From: Acidimicrobiia bacterium
Lineage (GTDB): Bacteria; Actinomycetota; Acidimicrobiia; Spongiisociales; JAHEDJ01
NCBI GenBank assembly: GCA_029210695.1
Contig: JARGFH010000026.1
Span: 1 to 49,233, forward strand
Direction of reading: 5' to 3'
Length of the DNA: 49,233 nt
This document shows positions 1-8,650 of this stretch, in pieces; within the stretch, counting starts at the first letter, position 1, and each line of letters begins with the position of its first letter. The position numbers and the translations under genes were made by a program. The notes below the pieces were generated by a model. It was given only the letters and a program-made list of their open reading frames with translations. It was not told where the DNA came from and searched no databases.

Positions 1-14
1 TCCCCGGCCCACTA

Positions 15-71
15 CCAACGATGTCCTGAACCCCATAGACGGTCTACAAACCGCCAACGATGTCCTGGACC
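15..71. repeat. Two 18-bp direct repeats at the left edge
   Basis: An 18-bp word beginning ccaacgatgtcctg occurs at 15..32 and again at 54..71 with one mismatch, a 39-bp period. It lies beyond the 3' end of tupA, outside any gene. Words of this kind can flank insertion sequences, but no transposase is visible inside the window, so the origin is open. Confidence 0.5.
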
Positions 72-80
72 TTCCCCTCT

Positions 81-101
81 AGGTTCTAGGTTCTGAGTTC
101 T
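81..101. repeat. Heptanucleotide repeat array (3 units) at tupA 3' end
   Basis: Three 7-base units in register (AGGTTCT, AGGTTCT, GAGTTCT) run up to the tupA stop codon. The same degenerate heptad, consensus RGGTTNT, forms a larger inverted array at 11548..11632, again at a gene 3' end, so this is probably one member of a dispersed intergenic repeat. Confidence 0.6.
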
Positions 102-880
102 CAGTCGGTCGGTTCGTAGACGCTGCGGCCGAACAACTCCTGGTTCAGACGTGCGACGGCCTCGCTGCCCTCCGGCGCCAACAGCCAATCGAGGAACTCC
201 TCGCCGGCGCTCCGCTCGGAAGAAGCCGCAACCACGATCAGATGGTACGGATTGGCCGGGATGCCGGTCACGTCCAGGGGTTCGAGGGTCAGAGCATCCG
301 AGGCGGCCAGGAACGCACCAAGCTCGCTCAGGGTATAGGCGTCACGCTGATCGGCCACTTGCAGGGTCAATCCCATCCCCTGGCCCGTCTCGATGTACCA
401 GGGCTCCTTGCCCGGCTCGACTCCGGCTGCCTCCCACAAATCGACTTCCATCTCATGGGTTCCGCTCCCATCGGCCCTGCTCACGAACGGACCGCCCTGT
501 CCGGCAATTGAACGCAGCACCTCCGCGACGGTGCCACCGTCCGGCACGCCATCAGGTGGACCGACGATCACGAAGGAACTGGTCAACACGAGCTCATAGC
601 GGGCGGCCAGTCCCTCACCGACGAAGGCAGCCTCCAGGGCCGGGGCATGGGTGATCAGCACATCGGCGCCGCCGCGCCGCCCGAGCTCGAGCACCTGAGC
701 GGTCGCCTCCCCCACAACGCTCAGCTCGATGTCCGGATGGCCTGCCTCGAAGGTCGCGGCCAGTTCATCGAGCAAACCGCTATCAACGAGGGTCGTCCCG
801 GCCGCAACTATCACCCGCGTCTGCCCGACACTCGAACACGCCACCAGCACGAGCAGCAGCACCGCAACGGCCTGCTTCAC
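101..880 (-). CDS. tupA: Tungstate/molybdate ABC transporter substrate-binding lipoprotein (TupA type)
   Basis: Extracytoplasmic binding protein for an oxyanion, most likely tungstate. The 259-residue product starts with a short signal peptide and a good lipobox (LVAC, Cys about residue 15), so it should be a membrane-anchored lipoprotein. After this comes the type 2 periplasmic-binding fold, with the early TT..DSGLLD segment characteristic of TupA/WtpA-like proteins. The start is a GTG that overlaps the tupC stop codon (GTGA), so it is translated by coupling and is last in the order small membrane protein, tupB, tupC, tupA. Tungstate versus molybdate preference cannot be decided from sequence alone. 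The heptad repeats at 81..101 touch its stop codon and may act in transcript ending. Confidence 0.85.
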   Translation of the reverse strand: MKQAVAVLLLVLVACSSVGQTRVIVAAGTTLVDSGLLDELAATFEAGHPDIELSVVGEATAQVLELGRRGGADVLITHAPALEAAFVGEGLAARYELVLTSSFVIVGPPDGVPDGGTVAEVLRSIAGQGGPFVSRADGSGTHEMEVDLWEAAGVEPGKEPWYIETGQGMGLTLQVADQRDAYTLSELGAFLAASDALTLEPLDVTGIPANPYHLIVVAASSERSAGEEFLDWLLAPEGSEAVARLNQELFGRSVYEPTD

Positions 881-1875
881 GTCGGATTCACCCGAACGGC
901 CGCCGCCTTGACCGTCGCCGTGACTCCTGCCCCCGGCTGCAACTGCAGCACTTCCTGCGAACCGGGCGTGACCAGCGCCACTACCCGGACGCCGGCGTCG
1001 ATCACTATCTCGACGAGCCGGCCGAGTTGCCTGACCTCAGCCACCTGCCCCACCCATCGATTCCGAGCACTACCTGCAGCCCCATCACTGCCGCGGAACA
1101 ACGTAACCGACTCGGCGCCGAACACTGCCCTCCCCGGACTACCGGCGGGCACATTGCCCAACCCCCAGATCGTGAGGTCGCCAGCTCGCAGCGAGTTCAG
1201 CGGACCCTCCCCTTCGGTGACTTCGCCGTCGATCACGTTGCCGATCCCAACCGCCGCCGCGACTTCATCGGAGACCGGCAGCGAGAACACTTCGGCCACC
1301 GGGCCCTCTTGAAGCAACCTGCCGTTCACAAGGACCGCCATCCGATCGCCGAGCACGGCTGCTTCGTCGCGATCGTGGGTGACGATCACGGCGCCCCGAT
1401 CGCCGAGTCCATCAAGGAGCACGGCAGCCACCTTCATTCGATCACGGGCATCCTGAGCAGACAGCGGCTCGTCCAACAGCACCCAGGGTTCCGGTCGCGC
1501 CAGCGTTCGGGCCAGTGCCACCCGCTGCGCCTCTCCCCCGCTGAGCGAGGAGGCTGCGTATATCAGCAGCTCTCCGACACCGAGCCGGTCGGCGAGCTGT
1601 CGGGCTCGAACCGCCTCTTCGGCCGAGAGACCGAGGCCCATATTGAAGCCGGCGCTCCCGCGAAACAGATAGGGCCGCTGGGGCAGGTAGGCGGCCTCGA
1701 GCGCCGGACCTCCGCCGAGCGTCCCGGCCAGCAGTCGGAGCAGTGTCGACTTCCCCGCGCCGTTCGGGCCGAAAACCACCAACCGATCGCCCGGCCGCAG
1801 CTCCAGTCCATCGATGGTCAAAACCGATCCGTCCGCAGGAAAGCGAAGATCCAGTCTTTCATTCATGTCGGCCAC
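877..1875 (-). CDS. tupC: Tungstate/molybdate ABC transporter ATP-binding protein (TupC type)
   Basis: Cytoplasmic ATPase subunit that drives import through TupB. All ABC motifs are present: Walker A GPNGAGKST (36-44), signature LSGGE (111-115), Walker B WVLLDEP (131-137) and H-loop His167. The C-terminal 65 or so residues resemble a TOBE/Mop oxyanion-sensing domain, as in ModC and WtpC, which suggests feedback control by the transported ion. Two starts are possible: GTG at 1875 (332 aa) or ATG at 1866 (329 aa); both lie inside the end of tupB, so the pair is translationally coupled. Confidence 0.87.
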   Translation of the reverse strand: MADMNERLDLRFPADGSVLTIDGLELRPGDRLVVFGPNGAGKSTLLRLLAGTLGGGPALEAAYLPQRPYLFRGSAGFNMGLGLSAEEAVRARQLADRLGVGELLIYAASSLSGGEAQRVALARTLARPEPWVLLDEPLSAQDARDRMKVAAVLLDGLGDRGAVIVTHDRDEAAVLGDRMAVLVNGRLLQEGPVAEVFSLPVSDEVAAAVGIGNVIDGEVTEGEGPLNSLRAGDLTIWGLGNVPAGSPGRAVFGAESVTLFRGSDGAAGSARNRWVGQVAEVRQLGRLVEIVIDAGVRVVALVTPGSQEVLQLQPGAGVTATVKAAAVRVNPT

Positions 1876-2560
1876 TTCTCAGTTGCATCCAGGTGAGGAA
1901 GCCGTTGACGGCTGCCGCCAGAATGATCAGCAGCAGTCCGAGCGCCAGCGCATCGCCGAAGTTCGCCTGGCGTGTTTCCTGCACGATGGCGGTGGTGAGC
2001 ACCCTGGTTTCTCCAACGATGTTTCCGCCGACCACCAGTACCGCCCCCACCTCGGACACCACTCTCCCGAAGGCGGCCGCTACCGCCGCGACCACTCCCG
2101 GCCAGACTTCGACCAGCATGACCCGACCGCGCTCCCAGCCGGGAAGGGCCAGTGCAGCCAGCTGCTCTGAGGCCGCCGGAGGCAGCCCCTTGATTGCGCC
2201 GGCGGTGACGCCGGCCGCGATCGGGATGGCCAGCATCGTCTGGGCGGCCACCATGGCGGCCGGGGTGAACAGCAATCCAAATCCGCCGAGTGGCCCGGTG
2301 TCCCACAACACGAGCAGCAGTGCCAGACCGGCGAGCACCGGCGGTATCCCCATTCCGATGTTGACCGCTACGAGCCAGGCCGTCCGCACTCTCGTCCGCC
2401 CCAGCGCGATCCAGGTACCGAGCGGCACCCCGACTACGACACCGAAGACCGTCGCCAACAGCGAAACGACGAGTGTGAGGCCCAGAACCTGCCGGAGCTC
2501 GTCGCCGAACCCGAACAGTGCTTCCAGCGCGTCGCCGAGGACCTCAACGAGGAAGTCCAT
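1859..2560 (-). CDS. tupB: Tungstate/molybdate ABC transporter permease (TupB type)
   Basis: Inner-membrane channel subunit of the same importer, 233 residues with about five to six hydrophobic segments. The central EQLAALALPGWERGRVMLVE-like stretch corresponds to the EAA loop that docks on the ATPase. It follows the small membrane protein by about 10 bases and overlaps tupC by 17 bases. Family and context agree with TupB/WtpB; substrate choice is inferred from tupA. Confidence 0.85.
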   Translation of the reverse strand: MDFLVEVLGDALEALFGFGDELRQVLGLTLVVSLLATVFGVVVGVPLGTWIALGRTRVRTAWLVAVNIGMGIPPVLAGLALLLVLWDTGPLGGFGLLFTPAAMVAAQTMLAIPIAAGVTAGAIKGLPPAASEQLAALALPGWERGRVMLVEVWPGVVAAVAAAFGRVVSEVGAVLVVGGNIVGETRVLTTAIVQETRQANFGDALALGLLLIILAAAVNGFLTWMQLRSGRHE

Positions 2561-2569
2561 GAGACCCGA

Positions 2570-2707
2570 TCAGGACTGGAAGTAGTAGAACCAGGCGGCG
2601 ACTCCGACGATCCCGGCGTAGATCGCCAGCTTGAAGAACTTCTTGAAGATCCACCACCCGACCAGGGCGGCGGCGGCGATACCGATGTACAGGGAGAGGT
2701 TTTCCAT
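2570..2707 (-). CDS. 45-residue membrane protein leading the tup operon
   Basis: A short reading frame beginning ATG at 2707 encodes 45 residues, starting MENLSLYIGIAAAALVGWW. It has two hydrophobic stretches split by a basic KKFFK segment, giving one or two membrane passes, and ends YYFQS. It ends 10 bases before tupB. A -10-like TATCCT lies 6 bases upstream with no Shine-Dalgarno, which predicts a leaderless transcript starting at this ATG and makes it the first gene of the tup operon. I do not recognise the family. It may be an accessory subunit or merely a small membrane protein sharing the promoter. Confidence 0.6.
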   Translation of the reverse strand: MENLSLYIGIAAAALVGWWIFKKFFKLAIYAGIVGVAAWFYYFQS

Positions 2708-2713
2708 GCGGGG

Positions 2714-2719
2714 AGGATA
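2714..2719 (-). promoter_or_regulatory. -10 element of the tup operon, leaderless type
   Basis: TATCCT on the minus strand, 6 nt before the ATG at 2707. No Shine-Dalgarno lies between them, so transcription probably starts at or next to the start codon. No clear -35 was found at 16-19 bp. Confidence 0.45.
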
Positions 2720-2832
2720 GTCAAGCGCTCAGTTGGCAGGTGCAATGCGCCAAACGCTCATCGAGGTTCAGTGTTGAGTCCCGGTTTCCGGCCCGTTGGC
2801 GGCCACTTGTCTTGATGCCGGCCGCGTTCGGG

Positions 2833-3462
2833 CTACGCCAGTACGGCCGGGGTCAGGCGGGGGACGATGATGTCCGCCTGAGCCAGTTGTTCCGGCGAGT
2901 AGGAACCGCGCAGCACCGCCACCACGCGCATCCCGGCAGCTTTGCCCGCCGCCACTCCTGCCGGTGCGTCCTCGACGGCCACACACTCGGCCGGATCGAC
3001 GCCCAGCCCTTCGGCGGCGGCTAGATAGATGTCGGGCGCCGGCTTGCCGCTGGGCACTTCGTCGCCGGCAATCACGACGTCAAAGAAACGGTCGAGACCG
3101 GTCGATCGCAGTGACAGGTCGAGTCGCTCCCGCGGGCTACTGGACGCCACCGCCATGGCTCGCCCGCGCTCGTGCAGCACTTCAAGCGTATCCGCAGCAT
3201 CTTCGAAGGCTTCGAGATACTGTTCAAATAGCGCACGCACCCGATCGGCGAGCAGCGGCCAGAAGTCCTCATATGGAGGCAGCTCGGCACGACCGGCGAA
3301 ATGGTCGAAGGCGTCTCTCTCGGTACGCCCCGAGAGATCGGCCACCTCCTGTTCGGAAATCTCAACGCCATGCGGTCTCAGCGCTTCGCGCCACGCAGAC
3401 CAGGCCAGATCCTCCGAGTCGACCAGCACGCCGTCGCAGTCGAAAACGATAGAACGGCTCAT
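2833..3462 (-). CDS. HAD-superfamily hydrolase, beta-phosphoglucomutase/phosphatase-like
   Basis: A 209-residue haloacid-dehalogenase-fold enzyme with a helical cap of subclass I. Motif I is FDCDGVLVD with nucleophile Asp8 and general acid Asp10; motif II lies in AVASSSPRERL; motif III Lys is in GKPAPDIYL; motif IV is VAVEDAPAG. This set is typical of sugar-phosphate phosphatases and beta-phosphoglucomutases (PgmB/YcjU group). The ATG overlaps the gatB stop by 4 bases (ATGA), so it is co-translated with gatCAB although no functional link is obvious. The neighbouring glucan genes on the other strand make a glucose-phosphate substrate conceivable, but this is only inference. Confidence 0.82.
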   Translation of the reverse strand: MSRSIVFDCDGVLVDSEDLAWSAWREALRPHGVEISEQEVADLSGRTERDAFDHFAGRAELPPYEDFWPLLADRVRALFEQYLEAFEDAADTLEVLHERGRAMAVASSSPRERLDLSLRSTGLDRFFDVVIAGDEVPSGKPAPDIYLAAAEGLGVDPAECVAVEDAPAGVAAGKAAGMRVVAVLRGSYSPEQLAQADIIVPRLTPAVLA

Positions 3463-4907
3463 CGCGAGGCCCTGTCCCGCAGGATCTCATTGACGACCTT
3501 CGGATCCGCTTTGCCGGAGGTAGCTCTCATCACCTGCCCGACCAGGTAGCCGAAGGGCTTCATGTCGCCGGCGCGCAGGGTCTCGAGTGCTTCGGGGTTG
3601 GAGGCCAGCACGGCATCAACCGCGGTTTCGATAGCACTCGTGTCCGAAATCTGGATTAGATCCCGAGCAACCGCCACCTCCCCTGGTGAACCCTCACGAT
3701 CGAGGACGCCGGTCAGCACCTCTTTGGCAGCCGTGGCGGAGAGTTTCCCGTCGGCCAGCATGCCGGTGATCTCGACGAGATAGGCGGCGGTCAAGCCGGT
3801 CTGGTCGACCGGGGTCTCCTTCCGGCGCAGATAGGCGGTGGTCTCGCCACTGAGCCAGTTGGCGGCCTGCTTGGGATCGGCTCCCATGCCGACTGCTTCC
3901 TCGAACAGAACGGCCACGTCTGCTTCGCCGGCCACCAGCACGGAAGCTGCATGGGCTTCAAGCCCGAGCTCGATGTATCGCGCACGGCGCTGGTGGGGAA
4001 GCTCCGGCAACTTCGCGCGGATCTGTTCCCGCCACTCGTCTGACACGACGATCGGCAGCAGGTCGGGTTCGGGAAAGTAGCGGTAGTCCGAGGAGCCTTC
4101 CTTCGATCGCATGGCCCGCGTGCGCCCGGCTTCTTCGTCCCAGTGCCGCGTCTCCTGCTCGATGCGCTGCCCGGCTTCGACGGCCTCCGTCTGCCTGATG
4201 ATCTCGAAATCGAGGGCTCGTTCCAGCGAACGGAACGAGTTCATGTTCTTGACTTCGACCTTGGCACCGAGTTCTGTGTCCCCTTCCGGCCGGATCGACA
4301 CATTGGCGTCGAAACGCATCGATCCCTCTTCGAGCCTGGCGTCCGAAACACCGAGGCTCAGCACCACATCTCGCAACTGCTGAGCGTAGGAGCGCGCGTG
4401 AGCAGGGCTGAAGATATCGGGTTCACTGACAATTTCAACGAGCGGTACACCGGCTCGATTGAAGTCGAGGAGGGTCGCCTCAGCCGAATGGATTCGGCCG
4501 CCGCCACCCATGTGAATGCTCTTTCCGGTGTCCTCTTCCTGATGCACCCGATTGATCGCCACTCTGACGGTCTCACCGTCGACTTCGACGTCGAGATGAC
4601 CGCCAGAGCACACCGGGATGTCGTACTGCGAGATCTGGTAGTTCTTCGGAAGATCGGCGTAGAAGTAGTTCTTGCGATGAAAGATGCTCTCCCGGGTGAT
4701 GGTGCAGTTCAACGCCAGGCCGATTTGCACGATCCACTCGATGGCCTGTTCGTTCGGAACGGGTAGCGCTCCCGGTAACGCCAGGCACACCGGGCAAACG
4801 TTGGTGTTGGGAGCTGCTCCGAAATCGACCCGACACCCGCAGAACATTTTCGAATCGGTAAGCAACTCGACGTGCACCTCGATGCCGATCACGGGCTCCC
4901 AGTTCAT
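3459..4907 (-). CDS. gatB: Asp-tRNA(Asn)/Glu-tRNA(Gln) amidotransferase subunit B
   Basis: tRNA-binding and kinase subunit of the GatCAB complex, which converts mischarged Glu-tRNA(Gln) and Asp-tRNA(Asn) into the amide forms in the cytoplasm. Recognisable landmarks are the opening WEPVIGIEVHVEL, the CLALPGALPVPN segment, the FHRKNYFYADLPKNYQISQ core and the YRYFPEPDL motif, followed by the C-terminal helical/YqeY-like tail. The reading frame extends to a GTG at 4913, but the ATG at 4907 is preferred: it sits 5 bases after GGAGGAG and forms an ATGA overlap with the gatA stop. That gives 482 residues, the normal family length. Confidence 0.96.
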   Translation of the reverse strand: MNWEPVIGIEVHVELLTDSKMFCGCRVDFGAAPNTNVCPVCLALPGALPVPNEQAIEWIVQIGLALNCTITRESIFHRKNYFYADLPKNYQISQYDIPVCSGGHLDVEVDGETVRVAINRVHQEEDTGKSIHMGGGGRIHSAEATLLDFNRAGVPLVEIVSEPDIFSPAHARSYAQQLRDVVLSLGVSDARLEEGSMRFDANVSIRPEGDTELGAKVEVKNMNSFRSLERALDFEIIRQTEAVEAGQRIEQETRHWDEEAGRTRAMRSKEGSSDYRYFPEPDLLPIVVSDEWREQIRAKLPELPHQRRARYIELGLEAHAASVLVAGEADVAVLFEEAVGMGADPKQAANWLSGETTAYLRRKETPVDQTGLTAAYLVEITGMLADGKLSATAAKEVLTGVLDREGSPGEVAVARDLIQISDTSAIETAVDAVLASNPEALETLRAGDMKPFGYLVGQVMRATSGKADPKVVNEILRDRASR

Positions 4908-6367
4908 GTCCACTCCTCCAGCCGCGGCGGCCGCGATTCGAACGCCACGGCCTGCTCCACGGCTCTGGCCACCCGGAACAGGACGGCCTCTCCCAGCGCC
5001 GGGGCCATGATCTGGAACCCGACCGGGAGACCGTGGCGGTCGAGTCCGACCGGGACTGAAATCGCCGGGTGGCCGGTGAGGTTGGACGGGATCGTGCAGA
5101 TATCCGACAGGTACATGGAGAGGGGATCTTGTGTCTTGGATCCGATCTCGAAGGCGGTAGTCGGGGTGGTGGCGGAGACCAGGACATCAACCTGACGGTA
5201 GGCCGCCTCGAACTCGCGGAGGACCACGGTCCTGACCTTCTGCGCCTGACCGTAGAAGGCGTCGTAGTAGCCGGCCGACAGGGCATATGTGCCGAGCAGG
5301 ATCCGCCGGGTCACCTCGGGACCAAACCCGTCTGCGCGGGTCGCCGTCATCATGTCCTCGACCGTTTCCCCATCGCGTCGTAACCCGTAGCGAACACCGT
5401 CGAATCTGGCGAGGTTGGCCGAGCACTCGGCCGGCGCAATCAGGTAGTAGGCGCTCAGCGACACATCCACCGAGGGAATCGAAACCTCTATCACCTCTGC
5501 TCCGGCGTCGCTCAGCAGATCGACCGTGTGGCGGACCGCCGCCTCCACGTCGGGTTCGAAGCCTTCGCCGGTCAACTCGCGAACGACGCCGATCTTGAGA
5601 CCTCGAACGCCGGCTTCCAACCCGTCGCGAAAGCCCGAACGGTCACCCCGATAGGAGGTGGCGTCCAGCGGATCATGGCCTGCCACTGCTTCGAGTGCCG
5701 TAACGGAATCTTCCACCGTGCGAGTAATAGGACCGATCTGGTCGAGTGACGAAGCGAACGCAATCAGCCCGTAGCGACTCACCAGGCCGTAGGTGGGCTT
5801 CATCCCGACGACCCCGCACAGTGCGGCCGGCTGCCGTATGGAACCACCCGTATCGGAGCCGAACCCGACCACCGCCGAACCCACGGCCACGGCTATCGCC
5901 GAACCACCCGACGAGCCGCCGGGAACTCGATCGGTGTCCCACGGGTTGCGACTCGGCCCGAATGCCGAGTTCTCGGTCGAGGAGCCCATCGCGAACTCGT
6001 CCAGGTTGGTCTTGCCGACGACCACCGCTCCCTGACCCTTGAGGCGGACAACGGCGGTCCCGTCGTAGGGGGGCACCCACCCGGCCAGGATTTGTGAAGC
6101 GGCCGTCGTGGCAATGCCTCTGGTGACCAGGTTGTCCTTGAGCGCCACCGGAATGCCCTGGAACGCGCCCGAGTCGCGGCCCGAAGCGAACGAACCGTCG
6201 GCCGCCTCGGCAGCTGAGCGGGCCCCGTCGTGGTCGAGCGTGAGAAAGGCGTGTAACTCGGCTTCGGACTTGGCCGCCCGATCGAGTGCAGCATCGGTCA
6301 ACTCACGGGACGACGTGGATCCGTCGCGAAGGGCGGTCGCCGCCTCTGAGAGTGTGTAGTCACTCAC
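4904..6367 (-). CDS. gatA: Asp-tRNA(Asn)/Glu-tRNA(Gln) amidotransferase subunit A
   Basis: Amidase-signature glutaminase subunit that releases ammonia for GatB. The Ser-cisSer-Lys triad is intact: Lys77 in ALKDN, Ser152 in GGSSGGS and Ser176 in DTGGSIRQP, with the same spacing as in well-studied GatA proteins. At 487 residues it is full length. The GTG start overlaps the gatC stop (GTGA). The order gatC-gatA-gatB with tight coupling implies one operon, and presence of all three subunits suggests that at least one of GlnRS or AsnRS is missing from this organism. Confidence 0.97.
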   Translation of the reverse strand: MSDYTLSEAATALRDGSTSSRELTDAALDRAAKSEAELHAFLTLDHDGARSAAEAADGSFASGRDSGAFQGIPVALKDNLVTRGIATTAASQILAGWVPPYDGTAVVRLKGQGAVVVGKTNLDEFAMGSSTENSAFGPSRNPWDTDRVPGGSSGGSAIAVAVGSAVVGFGSDTGGSIRQPAALCGVVGMKPTYGLVSRYGLIAFASSLDQIGPITRTVEDSVTALEAVAGHDPLDATSYRGDRSGFRDGLEAGVRGLKIGVVRELTGEGFEPDVEAAVRHTVDLLSDAGAEVIEVSIPSVDVSLSAYYLIAPAECSANLARFDGVRYGLRRDGETVEDMMTATRADGFGPEVTRRILLGTYALSAGYYDAFYGQAQKVRTVVLREFEAAYRQVDVLVSATTPTTAFEIGSKTQDPLSMYLSDICTIPSNLTGHPAISVPVGLDRHGLPVGFQIMAPALGEAVLFRVARAVEQAVAFESRPPRLEEWT

Positions 6368-6654
6368 GGCGCCTCGAGATGAGGTGGAACCCGGAAGTAG
6401 CCGTCCTCATGGTCGGGAGCTTGTGCCAGCACCTCGTCTCGATCGAGCGGCGGACGGACCTCGTCGGGGCGAAAGGCGTTCACCATGGGAAGTGGGTGGG
6501 CGGTGGGTTCGACACCGTCGGTGTCGATTTGCTGAACGCGGGCGGCATGTTCGAGGATCACGCTGAGCTGCGTCGCATAGTGGGAGAGCTCCTCGTCGCT
6601 CAGCCCCAGCCGGGCGAGCCGCGCAACATGAGCAATATCAATGTCGATGGGCAT
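6364..6654 (-). CDS. gatC: Asp-tRNA(Asn)/Glu-tRNA(Gln) amidotransferase subunit C
   Basis: Small 96-residue belt subunit that holds GatA and GatB together. The N-terminal HVARLARLGLSDEEL pattern and the later VEPTAHPLP motif are diagnostic of GatC. It is the first gene of the gatCAB-HAD operon. A TAAACT -10-like element lies 6 bases before the ATG and no Shine-Dalgarno is visible, so it appears to be translated from a leaderless message. Confidence 0.93.
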   Translation of the reverse strand: MPIDIDIAHVARLARLGLSDEELSHYATQLSVILEHAARVQQIDTDGVEPTAHPLPMVNAFRPDEVRPPLDRDEVLAQAPDHEDGYFRVPPHLEAP

Positions 6655-6660
6655 CAGCTG

Positions 6661-6666
6661 AGTTTA
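6661..6666 (-). promoter_or_regulatory. -10 element of gatCAB, leaderless type
   Basis: TAAACT on the minus strand, separated by 6 nt from the gatC ATG. There is no Shine-Dalgarno sequence in between. Confidence 0.5.
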
Positions 6667-6748
6667 GGGGTTGTGACGCGACACCTCTCTCGCCGCCCGG
6701 CCGCGCCCCGGGCGAGGCCGGCGGGTCGTACCCCCGCCGTCGCCCGGC

Positions 6749-6770
6749 TAGCGTGAACGGCGAAGGAGGA
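6749..6770 (+). promoter_or_regulatory. -10 element and strong RBS of the glucan operon
   Basis: TAGCGT at 6749..6754 resembles a -10 box and AAGGAGGA at 6763..6770 is a near-perfect Shine-Dalgarno. The latter lies 8 bases before the GTG at 6779, which fixes this start. TAGCGT also occurs upstream of 33292 and 45502. Confidence 0.5.
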
Positions 6771-6778
6771 GCGACGAC

Positions 6779-8650
6779 GTGCAACTGATATTCGCTGTGC
6801 ATTGCCACCAGCCGTTCGGGCAACTCGAGACGGTTCTGGACCAGGCCATCCAGCGCGCCTACCTGCCGTTTCTCTCCGTTCTCGAACGCCATCCGGATGT
6901 GGCAGTGAACGTCCACTATTCAGGACCGCTCCTCGAGCAGCTCGACGACCGGAACCCCCTGCTCCTCGAAGCGCTGGCGGGGTTCGGCCGCCAGATCGAA
7001 TGGATGGGCGGGGCTATGTACGAACCCATCCTGCCGGCGATCCCTCCGCGCGACCGGCTCGAGCATTTCAAGCGGATGCGGGCGACCATCAACGAGCGCT
7101 TCGCCCAGGATCCGGTCACGGCCTGGATCCCTGAGCGCGTTTGGGAACCCTCGCTCGTGGATTCCCTCGTTGAAGCGGGATACGCGGCCGTCCCACTCGA
7201 CGACGTCCATTTCGAGCGGGCGGGCCTCGAACATCTCGATCGCCCGTATCTCGTTCACCATCTCGATCAGCTCATCACGGCGTATCCCATCTCCGTCGAC
7301 CTCCGCTACGCAGCGCCGCGGGAAGACCCGGTGGTGTTGATCGAGAGCCTCCGCCACCTCCACGAGCACAATCCAACGGCGACAGCCGTGCTGGCCGATG
7401 ACGGCGAGAAGTACGGCCTGTGGCCTGGAACTCATTCGCTCGTTTACAGCACCGACGGGTGGCTCGACCGGTTCTTCGCCGCCGCCGAGGTGGCAGATTG
7501 GGTGGAGCTGACCACCTTCGAGCAACACCTGTCCGATCACCCTGCCTCCGAGCGGACTTCACTTCCGCCTGGCTCATATCAGGAGATGACGGAGTGGTCG
7601 GATGGGAGATGGGAGCACTTCCTCGATCGCTATCCGGAAGCGGATACCCTCTACCGCAAGATGCTCAACGCATCGAATCGGGCCGCCGGAAGCAAGGCCC
7701 CGGCGGCCGCCCTCACCGAGATGCTGCGCGGACAAGGCAACGACGCCTACTGGCACGGGGCGTTCGGCGGGTTGTACCTACCGCACCTCCGCGCCGAAAC
7801 ACACCGGCGCCTGCTGGCGGCGAGGATCGCAGTGGACGAAGCCGGACGATCTGGGCGCTCGTGGGTGAAGGTCCACCGATTCGACTGGGATGCAGACGGG
7901 CGCGACGAAATCCACGTGGAGCTCCCCGACCAATCCTGGGTCCTCGACCTCGATGACGGCGCTTTCGCCTACTTCGACGACAAGCCGTCACAGTGGATGG
8001 TGCCGGATGTGGTCGCCGCCCATGTAGAGGGCTATCACACGGACGAGACACCATCGCGGGTTCATCGCTGGTTGGCGACGCGCACACTCCCGATCTCCTC
8101 AACTCCCGGGTCGCTCGAAGCGATCGGCCCCGACGTCGTTTCTGTAGGCCCATTCGAAATTGATGAGGTGGATGCCGGGCGGGGATCGGTAACGTTGACA
8201 TCGACGTCTCACGAGGGGCGGGTGCGACGGGTACTACACGCCGAGAATCGCAAGTTCGATATCAGCTATGAGATCGACGATCTCCCCGATTGCCGATTCG
8301 GACCCGAGTTCCCGATCGGCATCTGGCGGGGCGCGGGTTCGTTGCGGGTTGATGGCGGGCCGTGGCAAGTTGTCGACATGCCGCTGGCACTGACCGGACA
8401 CCGCTTCAGGTTTCGCCACGAGGGCAGGAGGAACGAGATCTTGATCGCTCTGCGACAGCCCGGCGAACTGTTTGTGTTGCCATTGACAACCGCCAACCGC
8501 AACGAGTCCGGCCGCGAAGAGATCCAGCAGGGCATCCTTCTCTGGCCCCACTGGGTGCGCCCGACCGGCGGAATCCACAGCCTGAGCGTGGAGGTGCTCG
8601 ATGTGGCAGATGAGCCGGCCCCGGCCGAGGCAGAGGTGGACGAACAGTGA
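6779..8650 (+). CDS. GH57 4-alpha-glucanotransferase / alpha-amylase-like enzyme
   Basis: Glycoside hydrolase family 57 enzyme acting on alpha-1,4-glucan with retention; 623 residues. The GH57 barrel starts with the HCHQPFGQLE motif. The catalytic nucleophile is Glu119 in WIPERVWEP and the general acid is in the DDGEKYGLWPGT motif (Asp207/208); both match the Thermococcus 4-alpha-glucanotransferase pattern closely. The later parts look like the DUF1925 and DUF1926 beta-rich domains normally found in that enzyme. Start GTG has a strong RBS. The stop overlaps the next gene, a GT5 synthase, so the two are co-translated, which suggests roles in building or remodelling storage glucan. Confidence 0.87.
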   Translation: MQLIFAVHCHQPFGQLETVLDQAIQRAYLPFLSVLERHPDVAVNVHYSGPLLEQLDDRNPLLLEALAGFGRQIEWMGGAMYEPILPAIPPRDRLEHFKRMRATINERFAQDPVTAWIPERVWEPSLVDSLVEAGYAAVPLDDVHFERAGLEHLDRPYLVHHLDQLITAYPISVDLRYAAPREDPVVLIESLRHLHEHNPTATAVLADDGEKYGLWPGTHSLVYSTDGWLDRFFAAAEVADWVELTTFEQHLSDHPASERTSLPPGSYQEMTEWSDGRWEHFLDRYPEADTLYRKMLNASNRAAGSKAPAAALTEMLRGQGNDAYWHGAFGGLYLPHLRAETHRRLLAARIAVDEAGRSGRSWVKVHRFDWDADGRDEIHVELPDQSWVLDLDDGAFAYFDDKPSQWMVPDVVAAHVEGYHTDETPSRVHRWLATRTLPISSTPGSLEAIGPDVVSVGPFEIDEVDAGRGSVTLTSTSHEGRVRRVLHAENRKFDISYEIDDLPDCRFGPEFPIGIWRGAGSLRVDGGPWQVVDMPLALTGHRFRFRHEGRRNEILIALRQPGELFVLPLTTANRNESGREEIQQGILLWPHWVRPTGGIHSLSVEVLDVADEPAPAEAEVDEQ

